64,000 bases of DNA from Streptomyces globisporus. Lineage in GTDB: Bacteria; Actinomycetota; Actinomycetes; Streptomycetales; Streptomycetaceae. Below, in pieces: positions 44,590-54,277 of this stretch. Position 1 is the stretch's first letter. Each line of letters begins with the position of its first letter. The translations under genes and the position numbers were made by a program. The notes beneath the pieces were generated by a model. That model was not told where the DNA came from, did not search any database, and was given only the letters and a program-made list of their open reading frames with translations. The stretch covers positions 25,290 to 89,289 of the forward strand of contig BMTG01000019.1 of NCBI GenBank assembly GCA_014649555.1, read 5' to 3'.

Positions 44590-45669
44590 GTGAAAAGTGA
44601 CTCTGCCCAACGCGCCGTGGAGCGTTCACGCCGTGTCGTACGGATCGATGAACTCATTCCCGCCGATTCCCCGCGCCTGAACGGAATCGATCGTTCCCAT
44701 GTGCAGCGCCTCGCGACCGTGTACGCGTCCCTGCCGCCGGTCCTGGTGCACCGCCCGACCATGCGGGTCGTCGACGGCATGCACCGCATCGGCGCGGCCC
44801 GCCTGAAGGGGCTGGACACGGTCGAGGTCACCTTCTTCGAGGGCGCCGAGGAGCAGGTGTTCCTGCGTTCCGTCGCGGCGAACATCACCAACGGCCTGCC
44901 GTTGTCGGTGGCCGACCGCAAGACCGCCGCGGCCCGCATTCTGGCCTCCCACCCGACCCTGTCCGACCGCGCGGTCGCCGCACACGTCGGCCTCGACGCC
45001 AAGACCGTGGCGGGGGTACGGACGTGTTCAGCCGCGGGTTCTCCGCTGCTGAACATGCGCACCGGGGCGGACGGCCGCGTCCACCCGTTGGACCGCACCG
45101 CCGAACGCCTGCACGCGGCCGCGCTGCTGACCCAGGACCCGGGACTCCCGTTGCGCTCCGTCGTCGAGCAGACGGGACTGTCGCTGGGCACGGCCCACGA
45201 CGTCCGCCGCCGGCTGCTGCGGGGCGAGGACCCGGTCCCGCAGAACCGGCAGAGCGCGATGCTGGAGCCGGGACTCGCCCCGCAGAAGAAGGCGACGGCC
45301 AAGCCGCCCGTCGGCCCGGCCGCCCGGCCGGTCCCGAAGGTGCAGCCCGCCGTCGCCGGCAGGCCGCCGGTGTCACCGCGGTCCCGGGCCCCGCTGGAGG
45401 CGCTGCGCAAGCTCTCCAACGACCCCTCCCTGCGTCACTCCGACCAGGGGCGCGAACTCATGCGCTGGCTGCACAACCGGTTCGTCGTCGACGAGGCGTG
45501 GCGCCGGCGCGCGGACGCGGTCCCGGCCCACTGCGTCGACTCGATGGCGGAGCTGGCGCAGCACTGCTCGGACGCCTGGCACCGGTTCGCCGAGGAGATG
45601 GTTCGGCGCCGGCACAGCGCCGCGGCCGACGGCTCCGGACTCCGCACGACTCAGCCAACTCGCCGTTGA
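44590..45669 (+). CDS. sgcR1: StrR-like ParB-domain transcriptional activator (SgcR1 type)
   Basis: A 359-residue regulator with an N-terminal ParB-like domain: ELIPADSPRLNGIDRSHVQRLA, VLVHRPTMRVVDGMHRIGAARLKG and TVEVTFFEGAEEQVFLRSVAANI, followed by a helix-turn-helix at LSDRAVAAHVGLDAKTVAGVR. This is the StrR family of pathway activators. In C-1027, SgcR1 is StrR-like and is paired with an AraC-type SgcR2, exactly as here. A Pro/Ala-rich linker around residues 230-265 separates a C-terminal helical domain. Start is GTG 44590. StrR-type proteins bind inverted repeats, but I did not identify sites. Confidence 0.88.
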   Translation: MKSDSAQRAVERSRRVVRIDELIPADSPRLNGIDRSHVQRLATVYASLPPVLVHRPTMRVVDGMHRIGAARLKGLDTVEVTFFEGAEEQVFLRSVAANITNGLPLSVADRKTAAARILASHPTLSDRAVAAHVGLDAKTVAGVRTCSAAGSPLLNMRTGADGRVHPLDRTAERLHAAALLTQDPGLPLRSVVEQTGLSLGTAHDVRRRLLRGEDPVPQNRQSAMLEPGLAPQKKATAKPPVGPAARPVPKVQPAVAGRPPVSPRSRAPLEALRKLSNDPSLRHSDQGRELMRWLHNRFVVDEAWRRRADAVPAHCVDSMAELAQHCSDAWHRFAEEMVRRRHSAAADGSGLRTTQPTRR

Positions 45670-45694
45670 CGGCCTACTTCGACAGGGAGTTACG

Positions 45695-46561
45695 GTGACC
45701 ACGAACACCATCGAGGACGCGGTCCGCCGGGTCGTCGAGTACATGCACGTCAACCTCGGTCAGAACCTCACGATCGATGACATGGCGCGCACGGCGATGT
45801 TCAGCAAGTTCCATTTCACCCGCATCTTCCGCGAAGTCACCGGTACCTCTCCCGGGCGTTTCCTGTCCGCCTTACGGATTCAGGAGGCCAAGAGACTTCT
45901 CGTGCACACTGCACTCAGTGTGGCCGATATCAGCAGTCAGGTCGGCTACAGCAGTGTCGGTACTTTCAGTTCTCGCTTCAAGGCCTGTGTGGGGCTTTCC
46001 CCGAGCGCCTATCGCGACTTCGGCGGGGTGCAGCCGGGTTTTCCCTCCGCCGCGGCCCGTCTCACTCCCACCGCGCACAATCTCTCCGTGCGCGGCCGCA
46101 TTCACTCCGCCCCGGGTGACAGGCCCGGAAGGATCTTCGTGGGCCTGTTCCCCGGCAGGATGCGCCAGGGCCGCCCGGCGCGCTGGACCATCATGGAGAG
46201 TCCCGGGGCCTTCGAGCTCCGGGACGTGCCCGTGGGCACCTGGCACATCCTGGTCCACTCCTTCCCCGCCGGACACCGGCCGCACCAGCTCGACTCCGAA
46301 CCGCTGTTGCTCGGGCACAGCGGACCGCTCGTGGTGCACCCCGGTGCCCTGCTCCGGCCGGCGGACATCCTCCTGCGCGCGGTGGACGCCCTCGATCCAC
46401 CGGTCCTGCTGGCCCACTTCGCGCTGGAGAGCCGCCTCACCTCGCCGTACTCACCGTCATCGGTAGCCCTCCGCGCATCCGCAGGGAGAGCATGGGTTCG
46501 GCAACCGCCCGGTGTCCGGCGACGGTACGCAGATCGAGATCGCGGGTCACCAGGGCCGTGA
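45695..46561 (+). CDS. sgcR2: AraC-family regulator with TTA codon (SgcR2 type)
   Basis: A 288-residue protein with the AraC DNA-binding domain at its N-terminus: YMHVNLGQNLTIDDMARTA, FHFTRIFREVTGTSPGRFL, then IQEAKRLLVHTALSVADISSQVGYSSVGTFSSRFK. Codon 60 (45872-45874) is TTA, a rare leucine codon read by the bldA tRNA in streptomycetes, so translation may depend on developmental state. The last 40 or so residues run antisense through the P450 gene end (125-base overlap) and look like low-complexity Arg/Pro sequence, so the functional protein may end earlier. It follows R1 by 25 bases. GTG 45695 has AGGGAG upstream. Confidence 0.86.
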   Translation: MTTNTIEDAVRRVVEYMHVNLGQNLTIDDMARTAMFSKFHFTRIFREVTGTSPGRFLSALRIQEAKRLLVHTALSVADISSQVGYSSVGTFSSRFKACVGLSPSAYRDFGGVQPGFPSAAARLTPTAHNLSVRGRIHSAPGDRPGRIFVGLFPGRMRQGRPARWTIMESPGAFELRDVPVGTWHILVHSFPAGHRPHQLDSEPLLLGHSGPLVVHPGALLRPADILLRAVDALDPPVLLAHFALESRLTSPYSPSSVALRASAGRAWVRQPPGVRRRYADRDRGSPGP

Positions 46562-47786
46562 CGAACACCGCCTCCATCATCCCGAGGTTGCTGCCGACGC
46601 AGAACCGGGGCCCCGCGCCGAACGGGATGTACGCGTACCGCGGCCGGTCGGCGGTCTGCCGGGGTTCGAACCGCTCGGGGTCGAAGCGCTCGGGGTCCTC
46701 CCACAGCCCCGGATGGCGGTGCATGATGTACGGGCAGACCAGCACATCCGATCCGGCGGACACCGTGTAGCCGCCGACCACATCGCGTTGCTGGGCCACC
46801 CTGGGCAGGATCCACACGGGAGGGAACAGCCGCATCGCCTCCTGCACCACCATCGTGGTGTACGTCAGCCGATGCAGGTCCTCCGGTCCGGGGACGCCGT
46901 CGCCGAGGGCGGCACGGGCCTCGGCGCGGACCCGGTCACGTACCTCGGGGTGACGTTCCAGCAGATGCAGGGTCCAGCCGAGCGTACTGGCAGTGGTCTC
47001 GTGGCCCGCCAGGAGCAGGGTGACCAGTTCCTCGCGCAGCCTGTTGCGAGCCCGGGCGGGGTCGTCCCGGCGCATGTCCGCGGCGACGATGATCCGGGAC
47101 AGCGCGTCGTCGCCCGGCCCGCCGTCGGCCATCCTGGAGCGCCGGTCGGCCACCAGCAGGTCGGCCACCCGGTACAGCTCCCTGCGGGCGCGCCGGAAGC
47201 GTGCTTGCGGAGGCAGCGGCAGCCAGGCCGGCACCATGCCCTGGCTCACCATTTCCAGCATGGCCTGGTCCTGGACCTCCTCGAAGGAGTGGGCGAGCGA
47301 CTCGTGCGCGGTGAGGTTCGAGTCGAGCAGGGTCCGGCCCAGTACGCCGAGGGTGAGACCGGTGACCTCCTGGAGAACGTCCACGGGACCGCCCCCCTCG
47401 TGACCGCGCAGCAGGGCGACCAGCTTGGCCGCCTCCTCGGCGACGGCGGCCGCCTGCTGGTTGATGCGGCCCGGTTTGAACGCCGGCTGCACGATCCTGC
47501 GCTGTTCGCGCCACGTCTCACCGTCACTGGTGAGCAGCCCGTCGCCCAGCACCCGGCGGGACTGCACCAGACCGATGCCCTTGTGGTAGTTGTCGCTGTT
47601 GTCCGCCAGGACGTGCTTGGCGTAGTCGGGGCGGTTGAAGATGTACAGCTTCTTGGGCCCCATGGAGACGCGGACGGCGTCCCCGAGCCCGGCCGCGTCC
47701 CTCATCATCCCGAGGCGGTCCACCGCCAGCTTTCTCAGCAGTCCCGGAAGCGCCCGGAGGGGCGGGCCGGGCGGGTCGATCCTCAT
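46437..47786 (-). CDS. sgcE7: Cytochrome P450 (SgcE7 type)
   Basis: A 449-residue P450 with the I-helix LLLAGHETTASTLGW, the ExxR in VQEAMRLFPP, PERFDPERFEP and the heme loop FGAGPRFCVGSNLGMME. The layout (proline-rich start, long helices, FGxGxRxC) is that of the CYP family with high similarity to fatty-acid hydroxylase types, and E7 homologues occur in 9-membered enediyne core loci. A role in oxygenating the core is inferred. The ATG overlaps the E6-type stop (ATGA). Its 3' end overlaps the AraC-type gene on the other strand by 125 bases. Confidence 0.87.
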   Translation of the reverse strand: MRIDPPGPPLRALPGLLRKLAVDRLGMMRDAAGLGDAVRVSMGPKKLYIFNRPDYAKHVLADNSDNYHKGIGLVQSRRVLGDGLLTSDGETWREQRRIVQPAFKPGRINQQAAAVAEEAAKLVALLRGHEGGGPVDVLQEVTGLTLGVLGRTLLDSNLTAHESLAHSFEEVQDQAMLEMVSQGMVPAWLPLPPQARFRRARRELYRVADLLVADRRSRMADGGPGDDALSRIIVAADMRRDDPARARNRLREELVTLLLAGHETTASTLGWTLHLLERHPEVRDRVRAEARAALGDGVPGPEDLHRLTYTTMVVQEAMRLFPPVWILPRVAQQRDVVGGYTVSAGSDVLVCPYIMHRHPGLWEDPERFDPERFEPRQTADRPRYAYIPFGAGPRFCVGSNLGMMEAVFVTALVTRDLDLRTVAGHRAVAEPMLSLRMRGGLPMTVSTAR

Positions 47787-48331
47787 GCCGCCCTTCCTTC
47801 GTCCGCATCCGGAGCGAAGCGGCGGAAGCGGCCGCCGGAGAACAGCATCCCCTCGCGGGCCGGCCAGCGTGTCGCCGTGATGACCTCGCCGAGGAAGATG
47901 GTGTGGTCGCCGCCTTCGTAGAGCCGGTGTTTCGCACATTCCAGGTGGGCCACCGCACCTGCGATCAGCGGTGCGCCGGATTCCTCTCCGAGCACCCAGT
48001 CCACGGTGTCGAACTGGTCCACGCCCGGGGGGCGCGAGTGGTCCGCGAAGTGCCTGGCGGCCTTCTCCTGCCCGGCCTCCAGCACCGATACGGCGAACGT
48101 CGGCAGCGCGGTGAGGCGTTGGTGCATGACGGCGTCCTTGCCGACGCAGATCAGCACCAGGGGGGGTGAGAGCGAGACGGATGTGAACGAGTTGGCGGTC
48201 ATTCCCCGGGGCTCGCTTCCGCCGACGGTCACCACGGTGACGCCGGTCGGGAAGTCCCCGAACACCCTCCTGAGCTGTACGCGGTCTTTCGGGTCGACCA
48301 GTTCTGCGGGCGGAGCGATGATCGGACTCAT
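47783..48331 (-). CDS. sgcE6: NADH-dependent flavin reductase (SgcE6 type)
   Basis: A 182-residue flavin reductase of the HpaC family. The core reads VFGDFPTGVTVVTVGG, GMTANSFTSVSLSPPLVLICV and FAVSVLEAGQEKAARHFA, with the C-terminal GGDHTIFLGEVITA. It should supply reduced FAD to two-component oxygenases such as the SgcC-type hydroxylase and possibly the acyl-CoA-dehydrogenase-fold oxygenase. In C-1027, SgcE6 plays this role for SgcC. It is coupled to the E7-type P450 and lies between that gene and the PKSE gene on the same strand. Confidence 0.9.
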   Translation of the reverse strand: MSPIIAPPAELVDPKDRVQLRRVFGDFPTGVTVVTVGGSEPRGMTANSFTSVSLSPPLVLICVGKDAVMHQRLTALPTFAVSVLEAGQEKAARHFADHSRPPGVDQFDTVDWVLGEESGAPLIAGAVAHLECAKHRLYEGGDHTIFLGEVITATRWPAREGMLFSGGRFRRFAPDADEGRAA

Positions 48332-48457
48332 TTCTGCCTCCCTGCCGGCTGCCGGAGCCCGGCTCGATGGTGTGCCGGCGGATCGGGGGATCGATGGGAA
48401 GGGGGACCGGTGCGGGCGGGGGCTCGGCTTCGCTCCCCCGCCCGCACCGGTACCTGC

Positions 48458-51400
48458 TCATGCGCGGGCGCTCCCGGGGGCCGCATCGTCCGTGCCGGCG
48501 GTGAGGAACGCGAGCACCACGGGCTCTTCGACGTGCCGCAGTGTGGTGGCGAAGGTCGCGATGCGCAGCCCGCCCGCCGTCAGGACGATCCACCCGCTTC
48601 TGACCTGCGGCTCCAGGGTGAGAGGCGCCCCGGCCGGAAGGCCGGCCTTCTTCAGGCACTCGACGGCCGTCCACACGCGGGTCGCCGCGTGGTCCGGCGT
48701 CTCCCCGGTCTCCTTGGCGACCAGGGCCGCCAGGTTCCCGTGCTCGCCGAGGAGTCCCTCCCACGCCTGCGCACCGCGAGCGGTGACCGCCTCGATGTCG
48801 CAGGCCACCGTGGTGGTGCCGACGACGCCCAGTGTCACCCCCGGGCCGTGTGCTGCCGACAGGCGGCGCACGCCGTCGAGTTCGGGCCGCCCGTCGGGCC
48901 GGTATCGCACCTTCACACTCTCACCGAGCGCCCGCTGGACGGCCCGTGCGGTGGCCTTGCGGCGATCGGCCACGGAGCCCCCGGAGTCTGCTGGGACCGG
49001 CTCCACGGCGACGTCGACATGGGTGCCGAGCACTTCCTCCAGGGTTCTTTCGAGATAGGAGCCGAGCAGCGGCGCGACCCATGGGCCGGACCCGTCCGAC
49101 TTGCGCACGGCATGAAGGGTGAGCCCGTCCCACCGCTCGACGACGGAGCCGTCGGGAGTCCGCACGGCGATGTCGTACACATAGGTGTCGCCGTCCCGGT
49201 GGCGCTCGGTCGCGCAGTAGCGGACCAGCTCCGGGAGATCCTCGCCGGCCGCCATCGGATACAGCCGCTCGATGCCGGACGGGAGCAGGGTCGCGTCGGG
49301 GACGCACACCTGGTTTCCGTGCATCAAGGCGTCGCGCATCCCCGGGTCCGAGAGCAGCAGCGTGCCCGGCAGGAAGCCGGCGAACCAGCCGGACGCCGTG
49401 TCGAGCGCCACCTCGGCGTCGACGTGCCGGGCTGCGGCCCGGTGGAAGCGCCGCAGCCGCTGGAAACGCTCGCCCTGGAAGAGCACCCCGCCGTACAGGT
49501 CGGTCGCGGGGTCCAGCGGAGCCGCCGGCACCTTCGGCCCCACCTGGTCGGGGGCGCCGTCCGGGATCGCCACGCCGCCGTAGACCAGCCGCGCCCGGAA
49601 GTGCTCCGCCGCGAAACCGGTGTCCTGCGCGTGGACGGCCACGTCCACACGGTCGGTGCCGGTGACGGTGGCCGCGATCCGGATGCGGGTCGTGCCGCCG
49701 GGTGGCACCACGATCGGCCGCAGGAACCGGGCGTCCTCGATGACCGGCACGTCCCGCCGGCCGGTGACGGCTGAGCCGACCTGGACCATGGCCTCCATTC
49801 CGATCACCGCGGGCAGCAGCAGGTTGCCGTCCAGCATGTGGTCGGTGAGGTAGAGGTCCGTGCCGGCGTTCAGTTCTGCCTCGGTGACGAGTTCCACGCC
49901 GTGGTAGCGCACCAGGGGCTCCCCGGTGAAACGCAGCAGCGGCAGCGGGGGCTGCTCGCGCCGGACGGTTCCGATGCCTTCCGTCCGGCCGCTGATCACC
50001 GTCACCACCGGGGCGTCGGGGTCGGAGATCAGACGCAGCAGAATCTCGATGCCCTGGTCGGGCGAGACCGGCACGATGCCCTCGCGGGAGAGGGACTCGA
50101 CGACGGACAGCTTCTCGCCCATGCCGACGCCGGACCAGACGGACCATTCCATGCACAGCGCCCGGCAGTCCGGGTTCCGGCGGGCCACGTCCTCGGTGAG
50201 TCCGGCCAGCCACTCGTTGGCCGTGGCGTAGTGGGCCTCCCCTCGAAGCCCCGCCCGGCCGATGATGCTGCCGAAGGTGACCAGGAGTCTGAGGTTCTGC
50301 TCGCCGACCACGTCCAGCACGTGCCGCAGCCCGTCGACCTTGGGGGCGAGCGTGCTGCGGACGGCGGCCATGTCCAGCCCGCCGAGCGCAGTCGGCTCGT
50401 TGCGTCCCGCACCGTGCAGGACAGCGGTCACGGATCCGAGTGCCTCGGTCAGTTCGGCGACGGCCCCGGCGACGCGCACCGGATCGGTGACGTCGGCGGC
50501 CGCGTAGGCGACGCGGATCCCGCTCTCCCTCATCCGTCCCAGGTTCGCGGCGAGGTCTTGGTCGCTGCCCGGGTCCGAGCGGCCCAGCACGGCCAGCGCC
50601 GCGCCGGTCCGCTCGGCGACGGCCAGCGCGCACTCGGCGGTGATGCCCTTGCCGCCGCCCGTGACGAGCAGGACGTCGTCCGGGCCCAGCACCTGGTCGG
50701 TACGGTCCGGGGCGAAGGGCAGGGCCCGCAGCACGGGCACCCGCCGGGTGCCGTCCCGGTCGAGGTGCACCTCGCTGAAGTGCGTGGTCGCCGCGACCTC
50801 GGCCGCCACCCGGTCCGCGGCTCCGTCGGCCACCGGAGTGTGGACGACGGTGGTTCGCAGGTGGGGCGCCTCCAGGTGCAGGGTCTTGGCCAGACCGGCC
50901 GCGCCCCGGTCGTGCTGCACCAGGACGAAGCGTCCCTCCTGGCTGCCCGCGAGGGCCGATCTCGCCCCGTCCAGGGCGAGTTCGAGCTGATCAGGGGAGC
51001 AGCCGGCCGGCAGGCACACCAGAACTCCGGAACCCACCGCGGCGTCCTGGAGAGCGCGCCGGACTTCCTCGGCGAACGGGTGGTCGGCGGAGGTGAACAG
51101 CTCCCACGTGCCGTCCTTCTCATCCGCCACCGCCGGAGGGAGGGGCAGTTCGTCGAGGTCGACGGAGAAGGGCCGGGCCCAGGCCGCGGACCCGGTCACG
51201 ACGGGCGCCGCCGTCGGGTCCGCACCCGTCTCGACCAGGGTCGTGAGGGCCGAGGCCAGTTCCGCCAGGGTCGCCGTGGCGAAGTTCGTCGGAATGCTGG
51301 ACGGGGCGAGTCCGAGCCGGACAGCCGTCTGGTTGACGATCTGGCCGACGGTGATCGAGCTCATGTGCAGATCGTCGAGGAGACTGCTGTTCTCGTCGAT

Positions 51401-54277
51401 CAACTCGCTCGGAAGCTCCGCCCGCTCGGCCACCAGTGCGCGCAGCACGTCCAGCGCCGACTCCTCCGCCGTGTCGCCGGCGCCCGCGGTCGTCGGGGCG
51501 TCGTGCTCCTGGACGAGCGGTTCACGAGCGGCGGCGGGAAGCGTGAACTCGGGGGCCTGCTCGCAGGGGCTGGACAGGAAGAGGAACTCCTTGCCCACCT
51601 CCAACGGCCGGGTCAGCCGGTCGTTGAAGAGCCGCTCGTGAATGATCGGGGCCCCGATCACGAAGGCGGCGCCGACCACCTGCAACAGCCCGCGCAGCGA
51701 CTCGTCGTCGGTGTTCAGCGCGACAGCGGGTTTCCCGGCGGCCTCCGCGGCCAGGACGCTCAGCACCCGGCCGGGCCCGACCTCGACGAACAGGTCGACC
51801 TCGGCCGCCGCCGCCCGGACCGCCTGGGTGAACAGCACCGGGTCGGTGATCTGCTGCCGCAGCAGCTTGGCGAGATCGGTGTCGCGCTCCAGCTCCGCAC
51901 CGGTGACGGTGGAGACGACCCGGCGTCCCAGCCCACCCAGCGGAGCCTTTGCCAGCCAGTCGCCGAAGGACTCGGCGGCCGGGGCGACGAGAGGGGAGTG
52001 GAAGGCGTGCGACACGGCCAGACGGGTGAAGGCGATCTCCGCGGCCGCCGCCCGCTCCCCGACACTCTCCACGGCCTCGACGGTCCCGGCGACCACCGTC
52101 TGCCGGGGACCGTTGTACCCGGAGATCACGACCGGCAGCCCCTCGACGAGCCTGACCGCCTCCTCCGGGGTGGCCGTCAGGGAGGCCATCGTGCCCGAAG
52201 CGCTGTGCGCGGCCATGGCCGCACCGCGGGTGCGTGCGGCCTCCAGCAGCGTGGCCTCGTCCAGAGCACCCGCCCAGTGCAGGGCGGAGAGCTCGCCGAG
52301 ACTGTGACCGAGTGCGATGTCGGCCTCGACGCCCAGAGCTTCCAGTACCCGGAGTCCGGCCGTGGAACCGGTCACGATCCGCGGCTGGGCCACATGGGTG
52401 GCGACCATGTCTCCAGCGGTGGGAAGGCCTGCGCGCGCGTAGACCTCGGCGGCCTCGGTGAACCTGCGGGCGAGCGCACCGCCGGCCGTCGAAGTGCCGG
52501 AACCCTGTCCCGGGAAGAGGAAGCCGACGCGGGCTCCCTCGGCGGCGGTGCCGAGGAAGGCACGGCCGTCCTGGGAGAAGACCGGGCCGTCGTCGGGCGT
52601 CCGCCCCCCGGCGGTATCGGCCAGTCCGCGCAGCCTGAGCTCGGCGTCCTCCGGCGAGGTGACCACGACGGCGGCCCGGTGGGGCAGGTCGCGCAGTTCC
52701 CGCTGGAGGGTCGCGGCCAGATCGCCGAGCTGGGCATAGGAGACCTGCGCGGCGAAGTCGGCGACCTGGGTCAGCCGGCGGGCCAGCGCCGCGGGCGATT
52801 CCCCGTCCAGGAGCAGCAGTTCGGAGTCCTGGAGGGAGTTGGCCAGCAGCGTGGTCCGGCGGTTGACGGCAGGGCGGCGCCCGGAGGCGTCCGACCTGTC
52901 GAGGACGACATGGGTGTTGATCCCGCCGAAGCCCATGGCGGTGATGCCGGCCCGCAGCGGCGCGTTCTCGGGCCATGACTCCGCCTTGCGCAGGACGCGC
53001 AGGTTGGCGGACTCGTCGGTGAGCAGGTCGTGGGGGTCCACGCAGCCGATGGCGGGGGGCAGCACCCCGGAGTCCAGGGCCATCACCGCCTTGATCAGTC
53101 CGGCGATCCCCGCTGCCGCCTTGGTGTGGCCGATCATGCCCTTGATGGAGGTGATGACGGCGCTCGGGGCGTGGGGGTCGGCTGCGGCGCGCGCACTCAT
53201 GATCGCCCGGAGTTCGGTGGCGTCACCGACCGCGGTACCCGTGCCGTGGCCCTCGAAGAGCGGCACGGTCTCGATGCCGAAGCCCGCCCGGTCGTAGGCG
53301 CGCGACAGCGCGAGCTGATACCCGCTCACCTCGGGCCGGGTGATACCTCCCTGGCCGTCGGACGAGATGCCCCAGCCGGCGATGGACGCGTAGACGCGGT
53401 GCCCGGAGGCGACCGCGTCCTCCTCGCGCATGAGGACCACCATGCCGCAGCCCTCACCCGGCCAGAAGCCGTTGGATCCGCGGTCGTAGAGCCGCATCTC
53501 CTTGCGGGCGAGCGCCCCGGTCTTGGCGAAACCGATGATCTCGAACGGGTCGATGGACAAATCGACGCCACCGGCGACGGCCACGTCGAGGTCGCCGCTC
53601 TGCAGCGAGGTGGCCGCGGTGGTGATGGACAGCAGCGAGGACGAGCAGGCGCCGTCGACGGTGTAGCCGCCGCCGTTCAGGTCGAAGTGGTTGCAGATCC
53701 GCCCGGCGATGGTGTTGGACAGGCCCCCCGCGAGGGTGTCCTCGTCCACGGCGGGGAAGGGCTTCTTGTACGCCTCTTCCACGCCTCGGAGGAATGCGCC
53801 GAGGCGGTCGTCGTCCCACTCCTGCTCCTGGAGGGCGTCGGCGAGGATCCGGCGTACGTAGGGCCACCGCAGTCGCAGGCCATTGGCGCGGGAGAACTCT
53901 CCGGTCAGCGTGTTGCCGACGACGACTCCGGTGCGCTCGGAGGGCAGCCCCTCACCGGCCGGGAAGCCGGCGTCCGCCAGCGCTCGGGTCGCCGTGTCCA
54001 GGGCGAGCCAGTGGGTGAGGTCGGTGGAGCGGAAGGTGCTGCCGGCGATCCGGTGGGCGACGCGGTCGAACTCCCAGCCCTCCAGCACCGCCGCATTGCG
54101 GGCGTAGAAGGTGTCGGGGACCGTGGGGTCCGGGTTCCAGTAGTCGTCCAACCGCATCCGGACGTCGGGCAGTCTGCGGAAGGCCCGTCGTCCGGCGACG
54201 GCGTTCTCCCAGAGCTCCCGGGGGGTGGTGGCGTCGGGGTACGTGCACGCGACGCCGACGATGGCTATTCGGCTCAT
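48458..54277 (-). CDS. sgcE: Iterative enediyne polyketide synthase (PKSE)
   Basis: A 1939-residue iterative type I PKS with the enediyne domain order. Ketosynthase: Cys211 (DGACSSSL), His344 (EGHGTGT) and His384 (GHTKAAAG). Acyltransferase: Ser659 (GHSLGEL). Carrier domain: Ser974 in LDDLHMSSITVGQ. Ketoreductase: TGGGKG and Tyr1350 (YATAN). Dehydratase: His1480 in DHMLDGNLLLPAVIG. C-terminal phosphopantetheinyl transferase: Asp1827 and Glu1829 (CDIE) and VWTAVECLKKAG. All key residues are present, and the length and numbering fit those recalled for SgcE of C-1027. It makes the linear polyene precursor of the core. The ATG overlaps the E5-type stop by four bases. Confidence 0.97.
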   Translation of the reverse strand: MSRIAIVGVACTYPDATTPRELWENAVAGRRAFRRLPDVRMRLDDYWNPDPTVPDTFYARNAAVLEGWEFDRVAHRIAGSTFRSTDLTHWLALDTATRALADAGFPAGEGLPSERTGVVVGNTLTGEFSRANGLRLRWPYVRRILADALQEQEWDDDRLGAFLRGVEEAYKKPFPAVDEDTLAGGLSNTIAGRICNHFDLNGGGYTVDGACSSSLLSITTAATSLQSGDLDVAVAGGVDLSIDPFEIIGFAKTGALARKEMRLYDRGSNGFWPGEGCGMVVLMREEDAVASGHRVYASIAGWGISSDGQGGITRPEVSGYQLALSRAYDRAGFGIETVPLFEGHGTGTAVGDATELRAIMSARAAADPHAPSAVITSIKGMIGHTKAAAGIAGLIKAVMALDSGVLPPAIGCVDPHDLLTDESANLRVLRKAESWPENAPLRAGITAMGFGGINTHVVLDRSDASGRRPAVNRRTTLLANSLQDSELLLLDGESPAALARRLTQVADFAAQVSYAQLGDLAATLQRELRDLPHRAAVVVTSPEDAELRLRGLADTAGGRTPDDGPVFSQDGRAFLGTAAEGARVGFLFPGQGSGTSTAGGALARRFTEAAEVYARAGLPTAGDMVATHVAQPRIVTGSTAGLRVLEALGVEADIALGHSLGELSALHWAGALDEATLLEAARTRGAAMAAHSASGTMASLTATPEEAVRLVEGLPVVISGYNGPRQTVVAGTVEAVESVGERAAAAEIAFTRLAVSHAFHSPLVAPAAESFGDWLAKAPLGGLGRRVVSTVTGAELERDTDLAKLLRQQITDPVLFTQAVRAAAAEVDLFVEVGPGRVLSVLAAEAAGKPAVALNTDDESLRGLLQVVGAAFVIGAPIIHERLFNDRLTRPLEVGKEFLFLSSPCEQAPEFTLPAAAREPLVQEHDAPTTAGAGDTAEESALDVLRALVAERAELPSELIDENSSLLDDLHMSSITVGQIVNQTAVRLGLAPSSIPTNFATATLAELASALTTLVETGADPTAAPVVTGSAAWARPFSVDLDELPLPPAVADEKDGTWELFTSADHPFAEEVRRALQDAAVGSGVLVCLPAGCSPDQLELALDGARSALAGSQEGRFVLVQHDRGAAGLAKTLHLEAPHLRTTVVHTPVADGAADRVAAEVAATTHFSEVHLDRDGTRRVPVLRALPFAPDRTDQVLGPDDVLLVTGGGKGITAECALAVAERTGAALAVLGRSDPGSDQDLAANLGRMRESGIRVAYAAADVTDPVRVAGAVAELTEALGSVTAVLHGAGRNEPTALGGLDMAAVRSTLAPKVDGLRHVLDVVGEQNLRLLVTFGSIIGRAGLRGEAHYATANEWLAGLTEDVARRNPDCRALCMEWSVWSGVGMGEKLSVVESLSREGIVPVSPDQGIEILLRLISDPDAPVVTVISGRTEGIGTVRREQPPLPLLRFTGEPLVRYHGVELVTEAELNAGTDLYLTDHMLDGNLLLPAVIGMEAMVQVGSAVTGRRDVPVIEDARFLRPIVVPPGGTTRIRIAATVTGTDRVDVAVHAQDTGFAAEHFRARLVYGGVAIPDGAPDQVGPKVPAAPLDPATDLYGGVLFQGERFQRLRRFHRAAARHVDAEVALDTASGWFAGFLPGTLLLSDPGMRDALMHGNQVCVPDATLLPSGIERLYPMAAGEDLPELVRYCATERHRDGDTYVYDIAVRTPDGSVVERWDGLTLHAVRKSDGSGPWVAPLLGSYLERTLEEVLGTHVDVAVEPVPADSGGSVADRRKATARAVQRALGESVKVRYRPDGRPELDGVRRLSAAHGPGVTLGVVGTTTVACDIEAVTARGAQAWEGLLGEHGNLAALVAKETGETPDHAATRVWTAVECLKKAGLPAGAPLTLEPQVRSGWIVLTAGGLRIATFATTLRHVEEPVVLAFLTAGTDDAAPGSARA

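Noticed and set aside
49838-52978. 1046-residue plus-strand open frame opposite the PKSE
   Set aside because: It is the antisense shadow of a high-GC gene: Arg/Gly/Val/His-rich composition, no domain, and it lies fully within the PKSE whose motifs are intact.
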